Below, piece by piece: positions 22,440 through 31,837 of a DNA stretch of 64,000 nt. The number at the start of each line of letters is the position of its first letter. Positions within the stretch are counted from its first letter, which is position 1. Source of the stretch: Eutreptiella sp. 'Long Island Sound 2002' (lineage: Eukaryota; Euglenozoa; Euglenophyceae; Eutreptiales; Eutreptiaceae); the NCBI GenBank assembly GCA_964036045.1, contig OZ038385.1:30138306-30202305 (forward strand), in the 5' to 3' direction. Below the pieces are notes generated by a model. The model did no database searches, was not told where the DNA came from, and saw only the letters and a list, made by a program, of their open reading frames with translations. The translations under genes and the position numbers were made by a program.

Positions 22440-23560
22440 AGGAGAAACAACGGGGGTTTTTTGCAAAGGAAAAGAGGACAAAAGGAAAAACAAAAACCAG
22501 CAGCGCAGACACACGCACAACACAGCCAGACATCACAGCACCACAAGGCATCTCAGCACCACAGGACACAACACAGGGCGCCGGACACCACAGGACGCCG
22601 CACCAGCACACCAGACAACAGGGCGGGCGGCCAGAGGCCAGGCAAGGACACCAGGGCCAATACACGCCACAGAAAGGAGGCAGGAACACCCGCAGCAAAG
22701 GAGGACACACAGCACAGCCCAGCAGCACGGCACCACAAGGCAACACGGCACCAAAGAACACAGCACGGCACAACACGACACCACGACACACCACACCACG
22801 CAACAGGGCAGCACCACCACACCACAGAACGCCAAGGGAGACAGCACCACACACAGCGACACACCACAGCACGAGGCACCAACAACAGCACAGACCAAAC
22901 CGGCACCGAACAACACGGCACATAGCGGAACACAGCACCGCAGACGCAGGGAAAGGACACAAACCAACACCACCAGCAAAGCAAAACGGACAGCAGGGCA
23001 CCACAGTGCGGCACCACACGGCAACACAACACCACAGAACGCAGGACACAGCACGGGGGGGCGGGGCGCCACGACAAACCACAGCACACAGCAGGGCAGC
23101 AAGCCACGCGGCCAGGCAAGGGCACCCGCGACAAAGCACGCCAGCAAAAAACAACAGAGGGCAGCCAGACCCAGCAACGAACACCCAGCAACCACAGGCA
23201 ACAACACACGGCACCAGCCAGCGCAAACGAAGCAACGGGGCACCACCAACACGAAACGACGCAGACAGCAGCACACCACACGACAGGCGGAACAACAGAA
23301 CAACACAGCACCGCACCCCAGGACAGAACACAACAACGGGCCACGACAGGGGGACCAGGCAACAGCAACAGGGGGCAGCAGCACGGGGGGGGGGGGGGAG
23401 GGCAGGACAGGAAAACCCCACACAACGCGGCGGGCCCGACGACCAGGCGACACAGGCACCAGGACAACACACAGCACAACACACCACACAACAATGCGCG
23501 ACGGCACCACACACGACAAAGCACCACTGCGGAGCAGGGAGGAAAACAAACAAAAAAAAA
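22440..23560 (+). repeat. T-depleted, AC-rich low-complexity block
   Basis: Bases 23008-23494 (487 nt) contain no T at all, 22662-22922 (261 nt) contain none, and only two T occur between 22662 and 23494 (at 22923 and 23007). Words such as CACCACA, GGCACCA and AACACA recur without fixed period. Because stop codons need T on this strand and A on the other, all frames stay open for long distances; the ORFs here (including a 1200-codon minus-strand one) are not evidence for genes. Confidence 0.9.
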
Positions 23561-24586
23561 CAAAAAAACAAAAGAGAGGGGGGGGAGGTGGGGGAAACCG
23601 CGCAAAGCCAAGGCCGGGGGCACTGAGGGCCGGGAACAGGCAGCGAGAGCAGAGGGGGAAAAGGGCGAGGGGGCAGGAAAAGCGGACGAAAGGGAAGAAA
23701 AAAAAGGGGGGGGGGCAGGAGCAAACGAAGAGCGCCAAGGCACAGTGCACCCGGGGCTGGGAAGCACAAAAAGCCGGAGACAGCGGGGGCGCGAGAGAGG
23801 AGAGGAAAAACGAGAGGGAAAAAAAAAGCAAGCAGCAAGGGCAACCCCAACCCGGAGGGGGCCGAACAAAGAAGAAGGACCAAGCGGCCAAAGGAAAGGT
23901 GAGGCGCCCAAAACGCGCCCGGGAGGCCGGCCCGCCTGACCCGGCCAAGAAAAGCACGCACAAGCACACACGCGCGGGACCCGGGCGTGGCGTCCTCCGA
24001 CCCGAAAGGGGAGGTGTCGGCGTCCACACAAAACAGCCCCGGTGCACCGGCCGAGTCCCCCGCCGAAAGACGGACGGTACGGGAAACCGGACGCGTCAGT
24101 GACCGGGTCCACACACGCCAAACCACCGCAGCGCACAAAGCCCAAGACCGAAGCCGGAGGGACCCGCCTGGGACAACCCCATCGCGGGGCCCCACGGTAC
24201 AACGCGGAGCGAGCCCAGCGCCCCTGCCTCGGCAGGGGCCAGCGGCAGGCACAAAGAGCCCGGTTCTCGGCCGGCCTCCACGTGCCCCGCGCAGCCGCCC
24301 AGAAAAGCCGGGGGCGACAGCCCCCGGGGTGGGGGAAGGCACCACGGCGACGGGAAAGCCGACCGGAGCACTGAGAGCGACCGGACCGGACGAGGCGCGG
24401 CGCACCGACGCGGGGCCACGAGGCACGCCAGAGAGGCACGCCACCGGCCATAGCCACAGCACAAGGACAGGTGCCAAGCAATGACGGCCACCGGGTGCCG
24501 TAAACCCGGGAAGCGCGCACAACACACGACGAACCGCGGCACAGGAGAAGGAGCCAAGGAAAACCGGGCCCCCCGCCCGCCCACCG
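23561..24586. other. G/A-rich continuation of the T-poor block
   Basis: T remains scarce, G runs and GGAAAAAG words are common to about 23900, then a GC-rich region follows. The frames here are open because of composition. No gene called. Confidence 0.5.
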
Positions 24587-26010
24587 CACCCACAGCCAGT
24601 GGGTAGCGGGCCCCGGCCGCACGCCCCAAGGACGGGCGGCCGGGCGTGGGAGAGCGCCCAACCCCGGACGCCCCACAGCCAGGCAAGAGGCGCCCCCCCC
24701 GGGCGCCCTCGAGCCGCCCCCACAGCGCGCAAAGCCAGCTCGCAAGAGCGCGCGCTGTGCGGTAGGTGACGGGTCCCCACGCCCACACCCCCCGCACCCA
24801 CAGCCAGTGGGTAGCGGGCCCCGGCCGCACGCCCCAAGGACGGGCAGTCGGGCGTGGGAGAGCGCCCAACCGCGGACGCCCCACACCCAGGCAAGAGGCC
24901 CCCCCCCCCCCCGGGCGCCCTCGTGCCGCCCCCACAACGCGCAAAGCCAGCTCGCAAGAGCGCGCGCTGTGGGGTAGGTGACGGGTCCCCACGCCCACAC
25001 TCCCCGCACCCACAGCCAGTGGGTCGCGGGCCCCGGCCGCACGCCCCAAGGACGGACGGTCGACGTGGGAGAGCGCCCGACCCCGGACGCCCCACACCCA
25101 AGCAAGAGGCGCTATCCCCCCTGGGCGCCCTCGTGCCGCCCCCACAGCGCGCAAAGCCAGCTCGCAAGAGCGCGCACTGTAGGGTTGGTGGCGGATCCCC
25201 ACGCCCACACCCCCTGCACCCACAGCTAGCGGGTAGCGGGCCCCGGCCGCACGCCCCAAGGACGGGCGGTCGGGCGGGGGAGTGCGCCCAACCCCGGACG
25301 CCCCAGAGACAGGCAAGAGGCGCCCCCCCCGGGCGCCCTCGTGCCGCCCCCACAACGCGCAAAGCCAGCTCGCAAGAGCGCTGTGGGGTAGGTGACGGGT
25401 CCCCACGCCCACACCCCCCGCACCCACAGCCAGTGGGTAGCGGGCCCCGGCCGCACGCCCCAAGGACGGGCGGTCGGGCGTGGGAGAGCGCCCAACCCCG
25501 GACGCCCCACACCCAGGCAAGAGGCGCCCCCCCCGGGCGCCCTCGTGCCGCCCCCACAGCGCGCAAAGCCAGCTCGCAAGAGCGCGCGCTGTGGGGTTGG
25601 TGACGGGTCCCCACGCCCACACCCCCCGCACCCACAGCCAGTGGGTCGCGGGCCCCGGCCGCACGTCCCAAGGATGGGCGGTCGGGCGTGGGAGAGCGCC
25701 CTACCCCGGACGCCCCACATCCACGCAAGCGACCCCCCCCCCCTGGGCGCCCTCGTGCCGCCCCCACAGCGCGCAAAGCTAGCTCGCAAGAGCGCGCGCT
25801 GTGGGGTTGGTGACGGGTCCCCATGCCCACACCCCCCGCACCCACAGCCAGCGGGTAGCGGGCCCCGGCCGCACGCCCCAAGGACGGGCGGTCGGGCGTG
25901 GGAGGGCGCCCAACCCCGGACACCCCACACCCCACACAGAGCGAGAGGCACCCCCCCCCGGGCGCCCTCGTGCCGCCCCCACAGCGCGCAAAACCAGCTC
26001 GCAAAGGGCG
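24587..26010. repeat. Seven-copy GC-rich satellite, period 204-212 bp
   Basis: The landmark CACCCACAGCCAGT ends at 24600, 24808, 25020, 25230, 25434, 25642 and 25852. Each unit contains GGGCCCCGGCCGCACG, CCCAAGGACGG, GGGCGCCCTCGTGCCGCCCCCAC-type blocks and GCTCGCAAGAGCGCGC. Unit lengths of 204, 208, 210 and 212 are mostly not multiples of three and the copies vary by indels in C runs. The repeated minus-strand peptide is therefore a by-product. Confidence 0.95.
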
Positions 26011-26701
26011 GCCTGCCCGCACGGGGGCAGCGACCCCAAGCTAGGCAAGGGGACGAAGGGACCGGGCCACCCCCCCCAAGAGCTAAATAGGCGGAGCACG
26101 GGACCGGGGCAGGAAACGCGGAGGGGCACGAACCGCTTGGAACGGCCCTACCGGCGCCCTGCACCAGAACCGCGCGTAGTGCGCGCGCCACACCGACCCG
26201 GGGGGGGGGGGGGGGGCATACGCCGCGGGAGCGCGAGCGCACACACACACAATGGACATGCGGCGCGGACCCGAAGGGCAACCGGACCGAGCCCGCGGAA
26301 CGCACAGACCGCATGGAATGGCGTACCGGCAGGCGAAGGGAAGGGACACCCTGGCGGGACAACCCGCAACACGCACCGCGAGGGACGCGAGGGCAGGGAG
26401 GAGCCCAAGGGGAGAAGCGAGAACCGGCACCGGCCCCGACCCCCCAGACCTGCCGCGAGCGCCGCGCACACACGACCAGGGCACTGCACCCGCCAAGGCA
26501 GTAGTAGCACATAGTGCTACGCACCAGCCCCGCGGCTAGGCAGCCTCCGCGGCAGCCCATGGGGGTCCCACTGGCGACAAGCTAGTAGCACGGGCCCGGC
26601 GGCGCCGGCAGCCCGGGCGACCACGCATCAGGGGGGCGGCGTAGTGGGTAAGCGCCTGCAACCACGGTTGCTAAGTGACGCACTGACCGGGGAGTGGCCA
26701 A
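26011..26701. other. GC-rich stretch between satellite and duplication
   Basis: The T-poor character fades. A G-run lies near 26200-26216. No ORF is credible. The left boundary of the tandem duplication falls at 26701/26702. Confidence 0.4.
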
Positions 26702-27299
26702 ACGGGAAAGCCGGGGAGGGACAGGGCTCCGAGCCCCGTGAACCCGGGGGACTCCGCCACCAGGCAGGAGGTGTGTCATGAAGGGCCCCCCACTAGGTCC
26801 CGGTGGGGAGGATATCACCTGGCCCGACCAGGTGGTCCCCCGGGGCCGAAGAACGCCTAGTACCCGAAACGTCAAACCTCAAACCTCAAACCTTCAAGAG
26901 AAGGGTGGGGCTGGGGGCGGTGGCCTGCCACAAACCAAAAAACCTGCCATACAAGAAGTGGCTACATTGTGCGTCACCACCATATTAGGGTTAGGGGGTT
27001 GGGGACGGGGGTGCATGTTTGCATTGTTTCAGTAGTGGCCCAAGCAAGATATAGAAACCCTCATGCATGAGAAGTGGTGACACAATTGTTTTTCAAAAAC
27101 AGTGCATACCGGTCGGAACAAAGTACTTGCATTTTTTTTGTGGTCATGGTGCCCTCCAAGCAACCTATTTGAGGCACATAGAGACTGATGTGGGTGGCAG
27201 TATCATGAGCGGGTTCGCCACTTTTTTTTTCCTTCAAATCCCATGGGATACGGGGGCGGTTTTGGGAAGCAAAGGTCCTGGGGAGTCCATGCGATTGCC

Positions 27300-27450
27300 C
27301 ACAGCCTTCTAGAAGCAATGTTGGGTGTGACGGCAACCATTCCATGGAAGCAGTGCTCCTGACATTGAAAGCGATGCTCCGAAGCACTGCTTCCGAAAAT
27401 CGGAAGCAATCCTCGGGACCGTCACTTCCGACCATCTGAAGCATTTCCCG
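27300..27450. repeat. Cluster of GAAGC / GCTTCCGA words
   Basis: GAAGCA, TCCGAAGCAC, GCTTCCGAAAATCGGAAGC and CTTCCGACC recur within 150 bases, including a perfect short hairpin. The same words recur at 30165-30285 (GCTTCCGATGTTAGAAGC). The B copies are at 44754-44904 and 47637-47757. Confidence 0.6.
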
Positions 27451-28096
27451 ATCAGTTTCGGCAGGCACATTTCCGGGACGCCCACACTCAAGGGAAATCA
27501 GCCGCACCACTTGGCCGGGATGTTCCCAAGGAACATGCCTGGCATTGCATCCAAAGATTCCTAGGGAAACACACTTCGGTGCTGTGCAATTGTGGGACAT
27601 GTGAGGGTGCAGACCCATTGGCCCAATGGATGTCATCGTCCCCCCTCATCCGGGCCCGTTTCTCGGAGGCAATGGAGCACATTCCCCTCCCGGGGGTCCA
27701 CAAAAGGAAAGTGCACGCCATCTGTACGTATGCAGAGGCCCTCTTTCCAGCACTCATGTTGCAGCACTGAACTATTGGGAGCAGCAGAAGGTTGTTGCTG
27801 CTGCCAAGAAGCCCAAAAAGAAGCCTAACCCCAAACCGGACGCTGACCTGCAAGCTGAGGCGGCCCCCAAGCCGGCAAAGCCTGACCCCAAGCGTGAGGC
27901 TAAGCAGGCCCCCCAACTCCCGCCCAAAGCCGCCTGTGAGGCATTCCCCATGGAGGTGGATGCCCTGGCGCAACCCCCGGCCCAACCCCAAGCCCAACCA
28001 CTTGCCCAAACCCATTCCCTGGCCCTGGATGGGGGCGAGACTCAGGCCATGACACCCCTTTGGGAGGACCCGACAGGCCCCAACCCTGAGGTGTAG
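27390..28096 (+). pseudogene. Unknown ORF with Cys-rich segment and Lys/Pro/Gln tail
   Basis: An open frame from about 27390 reads ...RQAHFRDAHTQGKSAAPLGR, then TSVLCNCGTCEGADPLAQW and HKRKVHAICTYAEALFPALM. Near 27768 the coding sense shifts one base (stop TGA in the first frame) and goes on with NYWEQQKVVAAAKKPKKKPN and a Pro/Ala/Gln-rich tail to TAG at 28094-28096. It has the look of a nucleic-acid-binding ORF1 part and lies upstream of the ORF1 exon at 30624. Identity unproven. Copy B at 44844-45550 has the same frame change, so the lesion predates the duplication. Confidence 0.45.
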
Positions 28097-28189
28097 GGGA
28101 ACAAGGACAAGCAAGGACAAGGAACAAAGAAAAACAATGCACTGGACAAACTAAATTCAAAATTGAGCAAGTTTTGTGTGCGTGTGCAT

Positions 28190-28500
28190 AGGTTCATTAA
28201 AGGCGTTCACAAAATGTGTTCATAAAAACGATCGGCGGTTTCATAAAACGAGTTCTGAATGATGAATTGAGTTATGAAAAGAATTATGAACAGGAGAGTA
28301 TGGTTTCCTATTTTGCATAAATTGGCGAAAATGGCACGTTTTACAAAAAACCCTCCCTCGACAAGAAAAAACTCACCTCGACGGTGTTGCCCCCCCCCCC
28401 CCCCCTAGGTTTTGAACAGAATTGCCCCATGGGTACCTTGACGAGAGCAAAATGCGTTCATTTTTCATAAAACAAGGTTTTATGAACCGTTCATCTACGT
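28190..28500. repeat. TTCATAAA/TTTATGAA word cluster, left
   Basis: GTTCATAAAA, TTTCATAAAAC, GTTATGAAAAG, ATTATGAAC, TTTTCATAAAAC and TTTTATGAACC recur, and a poly-C run sits at 28390-28405. The B copy is at 45644-45954. A second cluster of the same word lies at 30530-30607. Confidence 0.6.
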
Positions 28501-28967
28501 ACCAAGGGAGCATCCGAGTGAACATCGGTGCCCCCAGTCACTTGTCCAAACTGCGTCTAATCAAGGCTCTTGCATATCGTCTTCTCTACTATGCCTCTTG
28601 TCACCTTGTGTCTCTCCTCCATGGACAATGTGTAAACGCTCAGCCAAATATGCATCAATCAGCGTCAAGTCAACCACATCGGTCGTGTTATCATCCACCA
28701 GCTCTTCATGATCACGTGGGTGAGGGCTGGCCGCCCCCGCCCCGTCAAGCGTTCAAATTAGCATGTTGCTTTTTTGAGGCCGCTTATTGCCCCCTCGCAT
28801 GCACCATCAATGCAAAAAGAGGGCCTGTGTGTATTTCCGTGTGTGTGGGAGGACATGTGACTAGACATGCACCAAATCTGTTGGCTTTTGTGTGTGTATG
28901 TCATGGAACCGCCCGCCTCTCATATTGGTGTCTGTTTCTTTGCCAAACATGTGTGAATGTTTTCATC

Positions 28968-29062
28968 TAGCTCTAGTTTCGTTCTCGGCTAGATGTTCTA
29001 GGCCCAAACACCCAGACGATGTCTTTCTAGGGTAGGACAAGATAGGGTCTTCTAGCGTGTAC
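28968..29062. repeat. Right-type end of a GTAC element without a partner
   Basis: TCTAGGGTAGGACAAGATAG, then GGTCTTCTAGCGT and GTAC at 29059-29062 are the reverse complement of the 1246 and 31400 ends. No left end lies between 26702 and here; the only unpaired left end in the window is at 1246. The B copy ends at GTAC 46512-46515. Confidence 0.65.
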
Positions 29063-29108
29063 CTAGGAAATTTGGCGGAAAGCATGGCTTTGCCATCGCC
29101 TGTGAACA

Positions 29109-29110
<2 letters not shown>

Positions 29111-29140
<30 letters not shown>

Positions 29141-29141
29141 A
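29111..29141. repeat. (CA)n, longer in copy B
   Basis: About 15 CA units here and about 20 at 46562-46601 in B: post-duplication length change. Confidence 0.9.
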
Positions 29142-29589
29142 GGGATGCTATGGCCTAGGAGCCAAACATCCACAGCGGACTACGTCCAATTTGTTGATTA
29201 AGGGCCCCCTACCACGTTGCCCAACGTCGAACATCGCCTACGGCTGCTGCTCCCTATGACCATATGGTCGCGTGCACGTGGCACTTTGTCGCTGACAATT
29301 GCAACATAGGGATGTTGCATCCGCACAGACAATGATCAACACTCGGTGTGAAAGGGCTGGGGAGGGGAGTGTTAAATGCGTCCGGCCGATTTAGGTCCAA
29401 ATTTAACACCCACCTTCCCAACCTTTGTTTGTTTGTATGGTGTGACCGAACCGGTGCCTCAAGTATCCGGTTTTGTGAAGCCCAGCCTCCCGATTTTGAG
29501 CTGGGGAGGGGAGTGTTATGCTTTCGGCACCTCTATGTCCAGTAGAGTGTGTTCTAAGTCTGGTAGAGTGTGCCTCTGAGGCTGCCGCA

Positions 29590-29788
29590 TCCGCAAAAAA
29601 AGTTCCGCAGGACGGCCCCGCGCTCTGCACAGAGCTTGTCACAGCGGCCAACCCCTGTTGTCGTCGATGTTGATGCAGCATCTAGCTCAGCGCCCATAAC
29701 CCACTTGCTGAGTGAGGGGGACTTCTTCCCTACCGACACTGAAGCTGCTTCAGAACAAGTGACCAAGCCATCATTCATTGGTGTTGTT
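29590..29788 (+). CDS. Candidate exon upstream of ORF1
   Basis: The frame from 29570 reads RTAPRSAQSLSQRPTPVVVD, then DAASSSAPITHLLSEGDFFP and TEAASEQVTKPSFIG, ending at a donor-like GTGTTGTTGTG at about 29780. The B copy (about 47051-47249) is nearly identical. No domain. It could be part of the LINE ORF1 gene or of the dispersed repeat that follows. Confidence 0.3.
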
Positions 29789-30056
29789 GTGTATGTCTGT
29801 GTTTGTGCATGCACGTTGGGGAGGACTAACCGGGCTGGACGGGAAGCGGGCTGTGGCGGAAGGGGGAAGGGGGGAGGGGGAGAACCCGGTGCTCCGTGAG
29901 TCGGGTCCATCATTGGGACCCTCTGATTGGCCACTAGCCATGGTAGCTGGGGCAGCTTCTCTCTGAGGAGTGGCGGAGCACTGTACATCAGCGAACTTTA
30001 TATATGGGTGATGGTGGTGGTGGTGGTGGTTGGAGGGGCGGTGAATTTGGCGTTTT

Positions 30057-30458
30057 TTGACATATAAGGTGTTTGTCGGGGGGGGGGGGGGGGTCATTGT
30101 AAGATCGTCCCCAAGTATGGTGCACACCTCTCACGGAGCGTGCACACCCAAAATCGGCTCAAAAAACGCTTCCGATGTTAGAAGCAATGCTTCCGATGAA
30201 TGGTTCCAACCTGCTGACCACAGTTGGGTGCAGTGCCCCCACCAATCGGTCGGGGGAAACGCTTCCGATGTCCGAAGCAACACTCCCCATGGGCGGAGGA
30301 TGATAGGACCCGTTGTTGACAACGTTTCCAGCAAAATCGGAAGAATGACTGTCACCAAGGGTTGGCATGGTGCCAAATATTTCGGTGCCAAAAAAAAAAT
30401 CCGTGTTGTGCGTTTGAACGACATGTGTTGCTGTCCCGAAGAGGGGTGGCACCACTGA
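30057..30458 (+). CDS. Candidate coding region with NASDV repeats
   Basis: The frame reads GACTPKIGSKNASDVRSNAS, later GGNASDVRSNTPHGRRM and TKGWHGAKYFGAK; NASDVRSN occurs twice because of the GCTTCCGATG words beneath it. In B an A-run is two bases shorter (47863 on) and the frame ends earlier at 47886. An alternative frame after the A-run reads VPKRGGTTEPNKCHVQLRED. Coding status uncertain. Confidence 0.3.
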   Translation: MTYKVFVGGGGGVIVRSSPSMVHTSHGACTPKIGSKNASDVRSNASDEWFQPADHSWVQCPHQSVGGNASDVRSNTPHGRRMIGPVVDNVSSKIGRMTVTKGWHGAKYFGAKKKIRVVRLNDMCCCPEEGWHH

Positions 30459-30529
30459 GCCAAACAAGTGTCATGTTCAGCTCCGTGAAGACGGAGTAAG
30501 GCTAAGACATAACAAAAACCGTGGGCAAG

Positions 30530-30623
30530 GAAGCGTTCATAAAAGCTATTCATATCTCATGGTTCATTTATGAATCGTTCATTTATGAAGAATGAATTAT
30601 GAACAATACTACTTTTCATCCAG
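30530..30623. repeat. TTCATAAA word cluster ending in an acceptor-like CAG
   Basis: GTTCATAAAAG, GTTCATTTATGAATCGTTC and AATTATGAAC are followed by CTACTTTTCATCCAG (ending 30623) directly before the ORF1 coding frame. The word cluster may lie within an intron whose 3' splice site is this CAG. Confidence 0.45.
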
Positions 30624-31403
30624 GCACCAAGGGCTACGGATGCAGCTATAGGGGAGGAGATGGACGACCAATTGCTATAGCAAGAAAAAGCTGCTGTGCC
30701 GGCAGGATCTAAGGTCCACTTGATTGAGGGGGTGCTGTTTCGGGTTTCTAAAGTGTCATTTGGTTCTGCTTCCAATGGGGTCTTTGATGATGCGTTGGAC
30801 ATAAGGTCTTGTATAACGGCTGAGCATTTTCGAGCGTGGTGGAAGCGAGAAGCCACAAAAACGGTGCGGTACATCTCACAGACACGTCAAAGCGATGGAA
30901 CCAAGGTGCGTTGTGCGAAAAAACGTCACGTCCCGCCAGGAATGGCGGCCGTCCAAGCCAAGAAGGAGTCCATTGCCAACGTGATGAAATACTTTGAGGC
31001 GAAGGGCAGCAATGGAGGGTTTTGTTCCGGGTGCGGCTGTTTTTTTTTGTGGAGGCAACGCTGGAACTGCTGTCGGTGAACATCCCAAAGCATTCACTGA
31101 CGTTGTACTTTGCGGTTGTGGCCGTGGAGGAGTGGGCAACAAACAACACGGCTGCTGTATGAGTTTTCCTATGATGTATGGGCTGCAAAGGGGGGGGGGG
31201 GGGGCAAGGAGGCGATGCCGCCAAGACTATGGTCCAGCATGGTGGGGATGATGACGCAGCTGGGCATGGAGTGGTCTGCAGCCATTTATCGGGGCACCAA
31301 CAAGCTACAAGTGGGCATGAACGGACAGCACACCGCTGACGCCATGGAGTCCGGGGTCGTGGCAATGGCATACCAATTTGGCCTGCTAATCAACCCTTGG
31401 TAC
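30624..31403 (+). pseudogene. LINE ORF1, upstream half (copy A), split by the GTAC element
   Basis: After CATCCAG the frame reads APRATDAAIGEEMDDQLL, TAG at 30678-30680, then QEKAAVPAGSKVHLIEGVLF and ITAEHFRAWWKREATK up to a T9 run near 31041. The plausible continuation shifts frame there (LELLSVNIPKHSLTLYFAVV). It picks up after a G-run as MVGMMTQLGMEWSAAIYRGT ... FGLLINPWY at 31401-31403. Here the 7.4-kb element intervenes; the frame resumes at 38792. The TAG and the homopolymer shifts are shared with copy B (48093-48873), so this ORF was dead, or is read with recoding, before the duplication. Confidence 0.55.
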
Positions 31404-31837
31404 ACGCTAGAAGACCCAATCTTGTTCTAGCCTAGATGGCGCTAGAAGGCTAGAACGGAAAAGAGTAGTGGTTGCCCCGACCCATGGGCATAGGGGGCCA
31501 GGGGTATGAAGGGTGCAAATTGGACCCCTATTAACATACTAGGGGGTCCATACCTTGTTTTTCAGAAAAACACGTTTTTGACTTGAAATTCAACAAGTAC
31601 AAAAACCCGTGCTAGCGACGCTTAGGCGTCACAAGTTGCCCGCCCTCTAGGACCCCATATACGCACGATGTGAGAATATTCTACATTTCTAGTTTGAGTA
31701 TGCTATTTGACATATGTGAGCAATGTTGGTACCAGCGTTGTGTGACATCCATTGAAATAGGTGGTGATGTGTTAGCCTTAGGTATCCGCTTCATCTAGTG
31801 TATCATGTTTGAGGTTTTTTTGAAGCTGGCCGAAATT

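Noticed and set aside
22420-26022. A 1200-codon minus-strand ORF and several others above 500 codons
   Set aside because: They exist because the minus strand is nearly free of A, so stop codons cannot form; the region includes a satellite with non-triplet period.
21880-26700. Ribosomal DNA spacer
   Set aside because: Satellite plus polypyrimidine tract are suggestive, but no rRNA or 5S sequence could be found on either strand.
26984-27000. Telomere-like TTAGGGTTAGGG
   Set aside because: Only two units, repeated in unit B as part of the duplication; not an interstitial telomere array.
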